From positions 22,315,819 through 22,379,818 of the forward strand of contig NC_061868.1 of the NCBI RefSeq assembly GCF_907164915.1: 64,000 bases of DNA, given 5' to 3'. A program made the translations under genes and the position numbers. This stretch comes from Impatiens glandulifera. Lineage: Eukaryota > Streptophyta > Magnoliopsida > Ericales > Balsaminaceae. This document shows positions 45,920 through 58,219 of this stretch, one piece after another (the first letter of the stretch is position 1; each line of letters starts with the position of its first letter). Below the pieces are notes generated by a model. It made no database searches, was not told where the DNA came from, and worked only from the letters and a program-made list of their open reading frames with translations.

Positions 45920-46508
45920 GGGTCTCGAGGCCGAACTGAAGGCACTTTCCGAACAAGTTGCCGAAATGCTGAGGGTTAAGATGAACGCGGACGCCGCGGC
46001 TGTAGAGGCTGATGCCCAAGCGGCTAAGAGGGTCCAGGATGCGCTGGACGCCGAAGCAGGTAAAGAGAAGGAGGCACCGCGATCATCCCAACTCACCGAA
46101 GAAGAAGAGGAAGCCGAGCGGATTCGAAGGTCAGAGGCCATGTTCCCAGGACTTGCAAAGAAAGCAGTCGCTCAAGCTGCGAAGGATGCTGAGCGGTTGG
46201 AAAGGGAAAAACGGAAGCTGGAAAGTTTCGCAGAAGAAAACAAGAAGAAAAAGGCGGCCGCCTCCGTTTCAGCGCCGAAAAAGCGAAAGAGGGAAGCCTC
46301 AAAGAAAGTTCAAATAGCCGACCTGCTCAATGAGGTCACTGAAACAGTCCTCACGAATACATCGCAGCAGGCTACTCCAGTCGAAGAGGATGAAGTTGAA
46401 GAGCACCTGCAGACCCGGTCCACAAGGCAACGAGTTTCCGAACCGGCTAGTCGACCGCAACCGGAGAAGAAAAAGCGGAGCATATATGACTTCTCGGACT
46501 CGGAATAG
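45920..46508 (+). pseudogene. aORF C-terminal fragment, coiled coil with nuclear-localisation-like motif
   Basis: The reading frame 45858-46508 is open for 216 codons, but the first 20 or so residues come from MULE DNA, so the start is accidental. The native part is a charged helix: GLEAELKALSEQVAEML, then Ala-rich and Glu-rich segments (EEEEEAERIRRSEAMFPGLA) and an AAKDAERLEREKRKLE heptad-like stretch. The basic PKKRKREASKK (residues 140-150) resembles a monopartite nuclear localisation signal. It ends KKKRSIYDFSDSE and TAG. Its place just before the polypurine tract and 3' LTR shows it is a 3' ORF, as inferred for the aORFs of A and B, which also end in an acidic section and coiled coil. 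The function is unknown. Confidence 0.65.
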
Positions 46509-46613
46509 GGGCTCTCTTTCCATACTTGTCTTAGTATTTTCATATATTATGTTATTTTCGGTTATCTATCATATATATAAAGTTATTTTTGAAACCGGCC
46601 ATCTTTTGCATCT

Positions 46614-46813
46614 TTACTTAGTTTTGATAATTTTAAATAAAATAATCAAAAAGGGAGAAATTGATGAGATAAAAGATAAAGACTCTTCCAGAATTTTTCT
46701 CAAAATTTTTTCGAAAAATTCTCCTAAGTCAGTTTCAAACAAAACAACCGGCCTACGGTTGCAAACTTACTTAGTTTTGATAATTTTAAATAAAATAATC
46801 AAAAAAGGAGAAA
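46614..46813. repeat. Direct repeat of the pre-LTR region, 153-bp spacing
   Basis: About 45 bp with TTAGTTTTGATAATTTTAAA and a purine tract occur from 46614 and again from 46767. Only the second copy is followed by an LTR start. Confidence 0.9.
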
Positions 46814-46814
46814 T
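46800..46814 (+). other. Polypurine tract
   Basis: AAAAAAGGAGAAA lies immediately before TGTTAG and would prime plus-strand DNA synthesis. Confidence 0.8.
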
Positions 46815-47482
46815 TGTTAGATAAAATTAGACCGGTTCAAATAAACCTAACTTAAACAAACCTTCTATGCAGGAACAAGGAACCGGACCGGACAAACAAA
46901 AGAACCGGCTAAAGAAAACTAGCCGGTCAGGTCATTAAACCGACCAAGAATACTTGGAACATGACCGAACAAAGAAAGGATCGGCCAAAGCTTAAAACCG
47001 GAATCATCAAACAGCCGATCAGCCACAAGGCAAAGGAATAACCGGAAGAAGTCCGGTTATATCATCCATACCGAAAGCAATCCGGTTCAGTCAAATGGTC
47101 GACCAGTACAAGAAGACAATTCGGGTATCTGTTGAGAATGATACCAAAGGAACAGACTGAACACTTCCATATCCATACAAGTCTGAGGAAAGACTGTAGG
47201 TTGCAGAAGACAGTACTACCGGATCTTTCCACTTCGGGATAAGTCAGAAAGAAGATCTTCCAAGTACAGACAACTGTCCAACAGACAGTGCTTACATTGA
47301 GTAAAAGACAAACCTAGCAGGTCTGTCTTACCTACCGGAAGAACAGACTGCCAAGTCTGAGGTTGACCATCAGGTCTGAGGAAACGACCGCAGGTCTGAA
47401 TCTCTAAAACACTGAATCACTGCACCTCTGCTCAGCCAATCAGATTCAAGGCAGTGAAATATGACCGTTGGCATATTTCACC

Positions 47483-47490
47483 TATAAAAG
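47483..47490 (+). promoter_or_regulatory. LTR TATA box, second copia family
   Basis: TATAAAAG in CACCTATAAAAGGGGC, preceded by ATGACCGTTGG, which also precedes the TATA box of the related LTR at 7537. Confidence 0.65.
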
Positions 47491-47722
47491 GGGCAGTTAA
47501 AGAAGAGTAAATGCGCGACACAGTGGGACAAGTGAGAAACTCTAAGAGCATTTATTCTACAAGTGATAAGAGTGTTGTTCTAAAAAAGCCTAAGTGCTAA
47601 AGTTAAAGTGTGTTTTACAATTTCGGTGTAAATTGTAAGAGTGTTATCGAGCAGGAAATAAGTCTCGATCGGATTGTACTTGTATTCCTTAGTGAATATC
47701 CTTCTCGCGGTTTCGAGAGGAA

Positions 47723-47758
47723 GGGTTGACGTAGGAGTTTTTCTCCGAACATCCATAA
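47723..47758 (+). promoter_or_regulatory. Conserved LTR R/U5 block, second copia family
   Basis: GGGTTGACGTAGGAG, then TTTTTCTCCGAACATCCAT, nearly identical to element D although the rest of the LTR differs. Confidence 0.6.
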
Positions 47759-48115
47759 AATCGGTCTTGTTATTTACTTTCTGTCGGCTCCACTGTCTAA
47801 CCGATTTACATTAACTTAACTACACCGCCCTAAACTGACTCTATATTATCCATACTGGATTTCTAGATTACCGAAACCGACCCACCATTTTCAAACCTCC
47901 ATCATCCGAAACCGGCCTTGTCCATCATATAAGTGTGCTGCTTCAACCTGAAAGCAAACCTCTCTCGTGCTTGAACATAATTCAAGGGTTTGTGACAGGT
48001 TGTGTAGTATTGAAACCCCGGTGTTAATCTCTAACTGGATTAACCACCACCCTTCGAATGAGAACCGCTAACCGGTCCAACCCCCGGTCCTCCAGCGGCT
48101 ACCTAGATCCTAACA

Positions 48116-48425
48116 ATATATATATATATATATTAGTTAGTTAAAAAGTTGAAATTATATTGTTAAAATTTTCCGCATTTATCAAATTTAGTGTTGAATT
48201 TAAAATAGAAAGTCTTATTAACCTAGTTGGTTAAAGGGTTGTACATTTTTATTAGGTTACAAGTTAAAAATATACATATAGAATTTTTTATTTTATTTTC
48301 AACAGTTTTAAGTTTATGGGCGGGTCAACCAACATCCGACCCAAGTATCTATTACTTTCACATATATATATCCAAATTAACCACAACTCTCACCAATCTG
48401 AAAACTTTTGAAATTAAGAATCATT

Positions 48426-48465
<40 letters not shown>

Positions 48466-48740
48466 TAGTTAGTTAAAAAGTTGAACTTATATTGTTAAAA
48501 TGTACCGCGTTCATCAAATTTAGTGTTGAATTTAAATTATATAGTCTTATTAGATTAGTTGGTTAAAGGGTTGTACATGTTTTATTAGATTATAAGTTAA
48601 AACCATACTTATGAAATTTTTTATTTTATTTTTAACCGTTTTAAGTTTATGGGCGGGTCAACTCACATTCGACCTAAGTATATATTTACTCTCACATATA
48701 TATCCAAATTAACCATAAGACACTTATGAAATTAAGCATC

Positions 48741-48802
<62 letters not shown>

Positions 48803-49382
48803 TTAGTTAATCAAAAAGTTGAACTTATATTGTTAATATGTACCGAGTTCATCAACTTTAGTGTTGAATTTAAAATATAAAGTTTTATTAGCCTAGTTGG
48901 TTAAAGGATTGTACATGTTTTATTAGGTTGCTAGTTCAAAACATAGATATAGCATTTTTTATTTTATTTTTAACCGTTTTAAGTTTATGGGAGGGTCAAT
49001 CCACATTCGATCTAAGTATCCATTTACTATCACATATATATTCAAATTAACTTCACTCTCGACCCGGCAATTCGGACACTTTTGAAATTAAGCATCATTA
49101 TATATATATATATATTAGGTAGTTAAAAAGTTGAACTCATATCGTTAAAATGTCCCGCGTTCATCAAATTTAGTATTGAATTTAAAATATGAAGTCTTAT
49201 TAGTTGGTTAAAGAGTTTAAATGTTTGTTAGGTTGCAAGTTCGAAACATACCTATACTATTTTTTATTTTATTTTTAACCATTTTAAATTTATGAGTGGG
49301 TCAACCCAATTCAACACAAGTATCCATTTACTTTCACATATATATCCAAATTAACCACATGACACTTTTGAAATTTAGCATC

Positions 49383-49431
<49 letters not shown>

Positions 49432-49740
49432 TAGTTAAAAAGTTGAACTTATATTGTTCAAATATCACAAGTTCATAAAATTTAGTGTTGAATTTAAAAT
49501 ATGAAGTCTTATTAGCCTAGTTAGTTAATGAGTTATACATGTTTTTGTTAAATTGCAAATTCGAAACATATATATAACATTTTTTATTTTATTTTTAACC
49601 GTTTTATGTTTATGGGCGGGTCAACCCACATTCGACACAAGTATCCATTATTCTCACATAGTTATCTAAATTAACCACAGATCTCGACCCGACATTATGC
49701 ACACTTTTAAAATCAAGCATCATTATAAATATATATAGAT
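48116..49740. repeat. Five tandem units of ~0.32 kb with AT-microsatellite spacers
   Basis: Units start with TTAGTTAGTTAAAAAGTTGA near 48134, 48467, 48805, 49118 and 49430. Each contains AAATTTAGTGTTGAATTTAAA, TTTTATTTTTAACCGTTTTA, GTTTATGGGCGGGTCAACCC and ACATTCGA, and ends in ATTAAGCATCATTATATATA. (TA)n runs of variable length join the units (longest 48743-48798). The array follows directly after the LTR at 48115. I do not recognise the source; no reading frame is conserved. Confidence 0.9.
48743..48798. repeat. (TA)n microsatellite
   Basis: About 28 uninterrupted TA units in the third junction of the tandem array. Confidence 0.95.
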
Positions 49741-50192
49741 ATGATAAAAAAATGTTGTTTTCATAAATATAATTTCACACAATATAATTTCAAATATTTT
49801 AAATAAAAATTTCAAACTTAACTTTCTAAAATCTTAACTAAATTTATTTTGGTTTTCCTTAATATAATTTACTTTTATTCTAATTTTAAATATTTTAAAG
49901 ATAATTTAATTTCATTATAAATAAGGAAGCATAATAAGACACATACATAAACATATTAAAAATAATAAAAACTATTATTATAAGTAAGAAAGGCATTGCC
50001 ATAAGAAGAAGAGATGTGGCGGATATGCTTAATTATCTCGACACTAGAAGAGGAAGAGATGATTCAGACACGTTTAATAACCTTGAGAAGACGGGTAATT
50101 GATTATATATGTGAAAGGACACTATGTAAATTAAATGATAATTTTATTAAAAATTAAATATCGATTTTATACCAAATTTAAAATAACTTTTA

Positions 50193-51599
50193 GGTGTGTT
50201 TGATATTACCTGGAATTGTCATTGGAATTGGAGGGTCCAATTCCAATTCTTATGTTCGTTAGACACTTTAATATTTAAAATTGGAATTGGAATTTGAATT
50301 CCAAATGAATTCAATATAGTGTAATTTGATAGTTCTAAGTTACAATATTTTTAAGTCGGAATTTTAATTCCAAATTAACACATTTTCACGTTTTTGATAT
50401 GTTTAACACGTTTTTTACACATTAAACACGTTTTTAACATGTTTAACACGTTTTTCACACGTTTAACATGTTTTCAACACATTCAACAAGTTTTGGCACG
50501 TTTTATAAGTTTTTGGCACGTTTAACACGTTTAACACAGTTTTCATTTTTTTAACACGTTTAACACGTTTAACGTGTTTTCATGTTTTTAGTCCGTTTAA
50601 CACGTTTTTGGCACGTTTAACACGTTTTTGCAACGTTTAACATATTTTTGACACATTTAACACGTTTAACATGATTACCACGTTTTTAACACGTTTAACA
50701 CGTTTTTAACACGTTTAACATATTTTTGACACATTTAACACGTTTTTCACGTCCTTAACATGTTTAACATGTTTTTGACACGTTTAACACGATTTTTACG
50801 TTTGAAACACGTTTTACACTTTTAACACGTTTTTCACATTCTATACGTTTTGACATGTTTAACAAGTATTTCACATATTTGGCACGTTTAACATGTTTTT
50901 GACATATTTAACATATTTATTATTTTTTTGGCACGTTTAACACGTGTATTTTATGTTTTTGACACGTTTACCAAATTTTTAACATGTTTTTCACGTTTTG
51001 GCACGTTTAACAAGTTTTTTACATAATTGGCACATTTAACACGTTGACACGTTTCACATATTCTTTACGTTTTTGACACGTTTGACACATTTTTAACACA
51101 TTTAACATGTTTTTGACACGTTTTTGACACGTTTAACACGTTTTCACGTTATGGCACGTTTAACAAGTTTTTCACTTATTAGGCACGTTTAACATATTTT
51201 TGATACGTTTAACATATTTTTGACACGTTTTTTTTACGTTTTTCACGTTTTGGCACGATTAACAAGTTTTTCACATATTTGGCACGTTTAACACGTTTTT
51301 GACACGTTTTCATATTTTTAACACGTTTAAAACGTTTTAAACATGTTTAACACCTTGTTGACACGTTTTACATGTTTTTACGTTTTTGACACGTTTGACA
51401 CATTTTTAACACATTTAACATGTTTTGACACATTTTTAACACGTTTGACACGTTTTTCACGTTATGGCACGTTTAACAAGTTTTTCACTTATTTGGCACG
51501 TTTAACACATTTTTGATACATTTAATACGTTTTTACTTTTTTCACACGTTAGAATTTCAATGCCAATTCCAATTCCAATTCCCCCTCATCAAACACACC
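50193..51599. mobile_element. MITE-like element (PIF/Harbinger-Tourist style ends) with internal minisatellite
   Basis: The ends GGTGTGTTTGAT (50193) and ATCAAACACACC (51599) are perfect 12-bp inverted repeats, extended by subterminal AATTGGAATTGG and CCAATTCCAATTCC. The TIR sequence and a probable 3-bp TTA-like target site fit Tourist-type MITEs; the duplication is imperfect. There is no transposase. The 1.4-kb length is large for a MITE and is due to the internal minisatellite. Confidence 0.7.
50380..51545. repeat. Degenerate minisatellite of ACACGTTT words
   Basis: Dozens of units such as TTTTTGACACGTTTAACACG in variable 9- to 22-bp steps, with variants CATGTTTAAC, GGCACGTTTAAC and TTTTTCACGT. 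It lies wholly inside the MITE ends. Confidence 0.92.
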
Positions 51600-53670
51600 G
51601 TTATTTATAATCCAACATTTTAAATATTTTAATATGCATCGTAGTAATATTTTATAATTAACCATCTAATAGGACACAATATCATGTTATTGAAATATTT
51701 AGACACATACAATACACGGCGTGCTTATTTTAGACCAACACAACCAATTTTTAAGCATGTTTTTATTAAAAATTATATAATTTAATAAAACTATTTTAAA
51801 TGAAATAATGTTTAGTAATAATTAATAGAACTATATCTCATTATTTCATTCATGTACGTAGTTATAGAAGTAATAGATCAGGTTGGGCTCAAAATAATTT
51901 TAATTCGAAATAAAATATTAAGTCAAATATTTGGTAATCTGGAGTTAATTAATATTAAAATTACTAAGATAATTACAATAGATAAACGAAATTAATTTAT
52001 TTGATTGTACCTTCAATGTTTATTTTTTACAATTGAAGCTACCTTTCAGAAAGTTTTAGGGTATTTAAAAATATAATTAATCTATTCAAATTAATTTTAT
52101 TATATTTGTTCAAATATAAGAATTAAAATTGAGTAATAATTTTGAATAATTTTCTTAATATAGAAATTGAATTGTAAATAAATTTTAATGAAATTAAAAT
52201 TCTAATTATATTGTCGTTTATTATTCAAACACACAATAATGATTTTCGAAAAAATAAGAAACAAATTAGATCTTTAAATTCTAAATAAATACAAATATTT
52301 AATTAAGAAAATATAAGTATTAAGATACAAGATTTTCATAATAAAATGTATGTCATTAATCTTGTATAGTAACAATCTTTAAGAGAGAAGAGTCACAAAT
52401 ATTTTCAAACAAGACAACTTTATCGTGTATTTTTAATAATTCTATCAATTTTCCATGATCTAGGGCCACTTTCATACGTAGTTCTTCAATTCCACAATTA
52501 AACTCAAAATTGAAAAGAAAATCAAATATAACCCAAAACCTATAACATAAATCAAATTTTCTCAAAATTCAAAACAAGTGACAATTACCATTTAGGGCTC
52601 AAACTTTGATTTGAGCCATATGGGGCTTGAACTATCAATGTTTTTGTCAATTGGTCTTTTTATTAAATTGAGGTTAGGTCAGTCTATTTTAATTTACGTG
52701 GAAATAAAATGTTTTAATTTAATTTTTTCATGTCAAACACGTCATTATTTTTCAATAAGTTCTCTTCTCCGAGACAACTTCTTCTTTAATTATTTTTTTA
52801 TTCATTCATCTGTTTTTTGATTATTCTCTAAAATTTCTTAATGAGACCATCAAAGATTCAGGTATTTAAATTTTTGTATGATTTAAGTTTAGATTGATTT
52901 GATTCAGGTTTAAATTCTTGGTTCGTTAATGTCGTTTAGTTTGATTTATGTTCAAATTAAGATATGCTGGATTTATGGTTTAGATTAGGTTTTTCTATTT
53001 GTTCCTTTTTAGATTGGATTGAAATCTATAATGTTCTCATCATCTAAAAGCACACAAGTAATCTTGACTTTATTTTGTTCTATATTTTGGACAGTTATTT
53101 CTTGTTTGAGTATATATGAAACTCCATTGAATTCTTTTTGATGAACATTAATAATATTAATGGATAATGAATATTAATGTAAATTATTTTTGCGGACATA
53201 ATGAATTTTGTTTTACTTAGTTTCTAATCATGAATAGGAACAATATTATTAATGGATATTACTTTAATTTCATTCAAATTCTTGTAAATCATTTAGGTTT
53301 TGTTTTTATTTCATGTCTGTTATATCCACAATAATAGATAATTGATATTACAATAAGTTATTTTTACATATCATTATAATCATTTCAGACATGCATATCA
53401 TTGCATATTATATGAGCATAGAAGAATCATGTCTTATTTATTGCCTATATTGGATTAGGTCTTATTTTATTGTCTTAATTGTTCACATAGATAATCTTTT
53501 GCATCATGTTTCCTATAATCACAATCCAAATAAGAGAGAGTTTGACATTTTAATAGAATAACAAAAAAATTTTTGTTCAAATATCCACTAAAATATTCTC
53601 TGTTAGAAATTTAAATTAAAACTTTTACTTTGTATGTTAATGAATATTTATTCCACATATAATTAATTTT

Positions 53671-53675
53671 GATAA

Positions 53676-53728
<53 letters not shown>
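53671..53728. repeat. (TA)n microsatellite at a MULE-MULE junction
   Basis: About 28 TA units exactly between the intron-like DNA of copy 7 and the first module of copy 8. Confidence 0.95.
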
Positions 53729-53733
<5 letters not shown>

Positions 53734-56395
53734 TTTATTTATAATTAAATTATCAAAATACAATTTTAGTAATGTAACATATTAAGAATAATAATAAATA
53801 AATTATATATATATATATTAAAATTTTATTTATTTAAACAATTTTAATTATATTATAAAATAAAATCATATAATATAATATTTTTGTTCATATTATCAAA
53901 AACATAAATATGTGGCTAATAAAATTTGTGTGTGCCTACTTAAAATAAATAATATTTTTGTTATATATATGTTTTTAAATTTAATAAATTGTAACTTAAT
54001 AATGAATTGGAGAATTCAGGACAATGAATAATGAATTGTTAATAATAATATTTTAATTTTATTTGTATTTAATTAATAGACTAAAAATGACACTAATAGT
54101 AACCAATAATTTGATGATTTAAGTTTAAAATTTATTAAAAATTAATTCTATTTATTCTTAATTAAAGACATTAAATATAATACTAAAATAATATTAATCT
54201 TATAAAAAAATTGTTTTCATAAATATTAGTGATTGATTAAAGTTGTAAATAGTTGTTTTGGAAGTCATTTATTTATATTTTTTATTATCCTTGATCGTCA
54301 TTTCTAACCATAAATTTTCTTTCATTTTAAACAAAATTTTTCAAACTTATCTTTCTAAAATCTTAACAAAAATTAATTTTGTTTTGGTTAATACAATTTA
54401 CATTATTATAATTTTAAATATTGAATAGATAATTTAATTTTATTATAAATAAGGAAGAATAATGAGACCTATACATAAAAAATATTAAAAATAATAAAAA
54501 TGATTTAGATAAAATAAAAGTCATAGGCAAAAGAGGAAGAGATCTTGCCGATATGTTTAATAACCTTGACGTCTTTTCCTGCTAATAAAAAAAAATAATA
54601 TCAATTTTATACCAAAGTTTTGAAATAAATTTTCTTTAAAACCTGAAACTTTAAATATTTGTATATACATCATAGTAATATTTTATAATTAAGCATCTAA
54701 TAAGACACAATATCACCTATAATATCCATATAGTATGTTATATACACATTTATAATCAGACACGACGTGCTTATTTTATACCATCACAACCACTTTTTAA
54801 GCATCTTTTTATTAAAAATGTCACCATTTACTTAAAATATTTTAAGCCGAAGTAAAAGAGAATAAGTCAAATATTTGGAAAATATGGAGTTAATTCTTGT
54901 TTGTATTTGGATAAACATATTAATTTTGATAGATAAATAAATTTAATTTATTTCATTGTACTTTCAATATTTAATTTTTTACTATTTAAGCGATCTTTTA
55001 GTAAGTTTTAGCATATTTTAAAAATCTAACTAATCTATATTCAAATTAATTTTATTATGTTTGTTCTAAAATAAGGATTAAAAATTGAAATACATTTTTC
55101 TATAATTTTTTAAATATAGAAATTGAATTATAACTAAATTATAATTAGGATGAACCTAAAATTAAAATTCTAATAATATGTCCTCTATAATTCAAACACA
55201 TCGCAAATGATTTTCGAAAAATAATAAACAAATTAGATCCCTAAATTAGTACGAAAATTCAGTTAAGAAAATATAAATATTAAGGTACAAAATTTTCATG
55301 ATAAAATATTAGTCATTAATCTTGTATAGTATCCATCTTTAAGAAAGACAAGTCACTGATCTTTTCAAACACTACGACTTTATTGTGTATTTTCCATAAT
55401 CCTATCGTTTTTTCATAATATGTGCCACTTTCATACCTGATTATTCACTTAATAAATAAAATTAAAATTGAAACGAAAATCAAATATAATCCAAAATTTA
55501 TAGCATAAATCAAATTTTCTCTAAATTCTAAACATTCAAAAAGAGAGCCAATTATCATTTGGGGTCAAAGTTTAATTTGAGTCATATGGGGCTTGAAGTA
55601 TTAAAGATTTGACCATTTGTAATTTTTACTAAGCAAACATTAGGTTCATCTATTTTAATTGAAGTGTCAATACAATGTTTTAATTTAATTTTTACATGTC
55701 AAACATTTTATTATTTTTCAACAAGTTCTCTCTTCTCCAAGATATCTTCTTCTTCAATTCCTTTTTTCTTCATTCATCTGTTTCTTTAATCCATCTCCAA
55801 GAAATTTTTCATTAAACCATCAATGATTCAGGTATTTAGATCTTGGTTTTATTTAGGTTTAAATTGGTTTGATTTATGTTTAAAATCTTCGTTCGTTAAT
55901 GTCGTTTAGTTTGATTTAGGTTTATTTTAATATATGTTGGATTAAGGGTTTAGATTAAGGATTTTCTATTTATTCTTTTTTAGATTGGTTTAAAATCTAT
56001 AATGTTCTCATTATCTAGAAGCTCACAAGTAATTTTGAGACTTTATTTTGTTCTTTATTTTAAATAGTCATTTCTGCTGAAATTATATTCTTTGTTTGAG
56101 TATATATAAAACTCCATTGAGTTTTGTTTGATGAACAATACTAATACTAATGGATAATGAATATTATAGTAAGTAATTTTTGCATATCTTATGGACAAAA
56201 TGACTTTGGTTTTACCTAGTTTTTAAGCAAGAACAAGAACACCTTTACTAAAGGATATTATAGTAAGTTCTTTCATATTATTTTATATCATTTATGTTTT
56301 CTTTCTATTTCATGTATGTAATATTATCAGTCATTGTCCAGACTATCATTGTTGCTTCCTTCGTTTCCTACTTTATTAGCCCCCAATGTTATTAC
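53729..56395 (+). mobile_element. MULE copy 8, 5' region, cut by gypsy element
   Basis: Modules at 53810-54250, 54470-54570, 54640-55250, the leader (55260-55830) and an intron-like stretch to about 56395, colinear with copies 3 and 4. The transposase part is replaced by the gypsy LTR. Confidence 0.6.
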
Positions 56396-57484
56396 TGTAG
56401 ACACTCATTTTTCACACCTAATTTTATAGTTTATACTTTTCATAAATCTGAGTCTATAAAATTTTCTCGAATTCATTCACAGACTCATTGCACGATTTAT
56501 ATTAAAGACGATTATTTTTAGAACAATTGAGTTTTTGAAAATAATTGATTTTGGATTCTTAATAAAGTTAAGGTAGTAATTTGTCTATGTTACAACACTT
56601 AGAGAAGTTATTATACTTAAAATATTCAAGGTTTTATTTAATTAATTACCTTGGGTATTTATAAAAAATAAAAATTAAAAAAATTATTTACAAAATATAT
56701 ATTAGCGTTTTTTATAAAATTTCGTTAGGTATATTTTGTTTTCTTTTAATTAGATTAGTTTGTTTGATTAGTTAGATTAGATTTTGCAATTTGATTAAGT
56801 TAGTATTTTATTATAATTATAATTGTTCCTTAGAAATAGGAATAATTAATAATAATACTATTGCTTTTTTTTAATTGTTTGTTTTAATTTTATTTCTTTT
56901 GTAGGATAAAGGGAAATGGGTCAATCCAAGATCCACATGCAAGATCCGGATCAGATTTGTGAATAGAGATAGGAAGATCCAAATCAAAGGCAAATCAACC
57001 CGAAGTAAGGCCAAGGAAATGATCAAATTGACGGATCCGACCGGTCACCCGACTAATGGACCGACCCATGCCCAAGATTCGACCCATGAAATCAAATGTT
57101 AAAAGAGTTAGTTGAAGGCAACAGTCATCTTCATGATGGTGACAACCACAAATCTTGAAATGACGATTCTATCATGTGCGGTCAAAAGAAAATAAAAGAA
57201 GTTGCTAAAAAAGAGGAGGAAGTGGCAAGAGAGAAAGTTTCAACGTGTGTAGAAGAAAAGATTGAAGACTTGGTTAATTTTTAATTATAAAATTAAAATG
57301 ACCAAGTAATACATCATTATTAAATAAAGATTAAATCTCATTGGATTGAAAACTTGATTTAGTGACATGTCAAGTGGAGATTGCTCCATTATTTTAAACA
57401 TTTGTAAATGTTTAAAATAGTTTTCTTTCCAACGGTCAAGTTTGTTAAATGGGCCTTTGGGCCCTAGGGTTTCATAGCTTTGCC

Positions 57485-57492
57485 TATAAAAA
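57485..57492 (+). promoter_or_regulatory. LTR TATA box (gypsy element)
   Basis: TATAAAAA in GCCTATAAAAACCCC, followed by a CT-rich stretch (57540-57580) as expected for a transcript start. Confidence 0.65.
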
Positions 57493-58219
57493 CCCCTCTT
57501 AACACCTTAGCAAAGGAGACTTGAACTCTTGACCTTCAATCTTCTCTACCTCTCCCTTCTACCTTCTCTATTGGGCTGCATTTTATCTAAAAATTTGCCC
57601 TCTTTCTTTCAAGAATCTAAACAAGAGCTCCAACTAGTTTTGTTGGGTGATAAGCCTTTTGTTTAGAATTTCCATTCATCTTTGCAAAGAAGCAACCCCA
57701 TTGTAAGCCTCTTTGCACAATTTTTTTTATTTTTTTTATATATTTCAATTTGAATTAGAAATTATTTTTTATTTTATTTTATCTTGCACTCAAATCCTAT
57801 ACATTATTCCTCTTAAATTTGCTATTTTGATAGGCGTGTAGGATTTTCTTTATTTTGTATGTATATATGTAACATAATAAAACATAACAAAAAAATAAGA
57901 TAAAAATTTCAATGTAAATAAAAGGTCCTTGACCAAAAAGAAAAAAAAGTTTCTTTTTAAAACCAAAATCGGCCCTTGAATTGGGCATTTAAAAAGACTC
58001 TAAAGCATAACAAAAAAAACAGCAAATATTAAAAAAATAAAAATAAAAATCTGTTTTTTTTTATATACAGTTTTTTTTATTTATTTTATATTTTTGAATG
58101 GTTAGATTTAAGTATTTTGTATATATAAATGTATACTTATATGTTAATAATTTTTTTTGGATTTTTATGCAATTTGGGATCCATTTGGATCACCATAAAT
58201 AAGTTAGAATAGGGTAATG

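Larger units (their letters stand above)
45920..48115 (+). mobile_element. 3' end of a second-family copia element
   Basis: aORF C-terminus (45920-46508), noncoding DNA with a duplicated polypurine tract, then a complete 3' LTR (46815-48115). The 5' LTR, gag and pol are missing, and the left junction is blunt within MULE copy 6. GC content is visibly above that of the flanks, suggesting a later arrival. Confidence 0.75.
46815..48115 (+). repeat. Complete 3' LTR, second copia family, 1.3 kb
   Basis: Begins TGTTAGATAAAATTAG and ends GATCCTAACA, with perfect TGTTAG/CTAACA termini. TATA box TATAAAAG at 47483-47490 and R/U5 block at 47723-47758. The truncated LTR at 6889-7666 is the same family. 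No palindrome array of the TTAGAC type is present. Confidence 0.88.
49741..53670 (+). mobile_element. MULE copy 7, 5' region only, carrying a MITE
   Basis: Modules at 49741-50190 (AAGGAAGCATAATAAGACACA, then RRGRDD-type DNA ...AATAACC), 51600-52300, the leader (52310-52890) and an intron-like stretch to 53670. No transposase coding part. The MITE-like element at 50193-51599 interrupts the sequence AAAATAA...TTATTTATAATCC that is continuous in copies 2 and 4. Confidence 0.6.

Noticed and set aside
46012..46543. Overlapping ORFs in other frames and on the minus strand
   Set aside because: Shadows of the GC-rich aORF fragment. Low-complexity Arg- or Ser-rich translations arise from purine-rich codons of the true frame.
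48227..49478. ORFs ending in YIYIYI runs
   Set aside because: Translations of the tandem array and TA microsatellites, not conserved between units.
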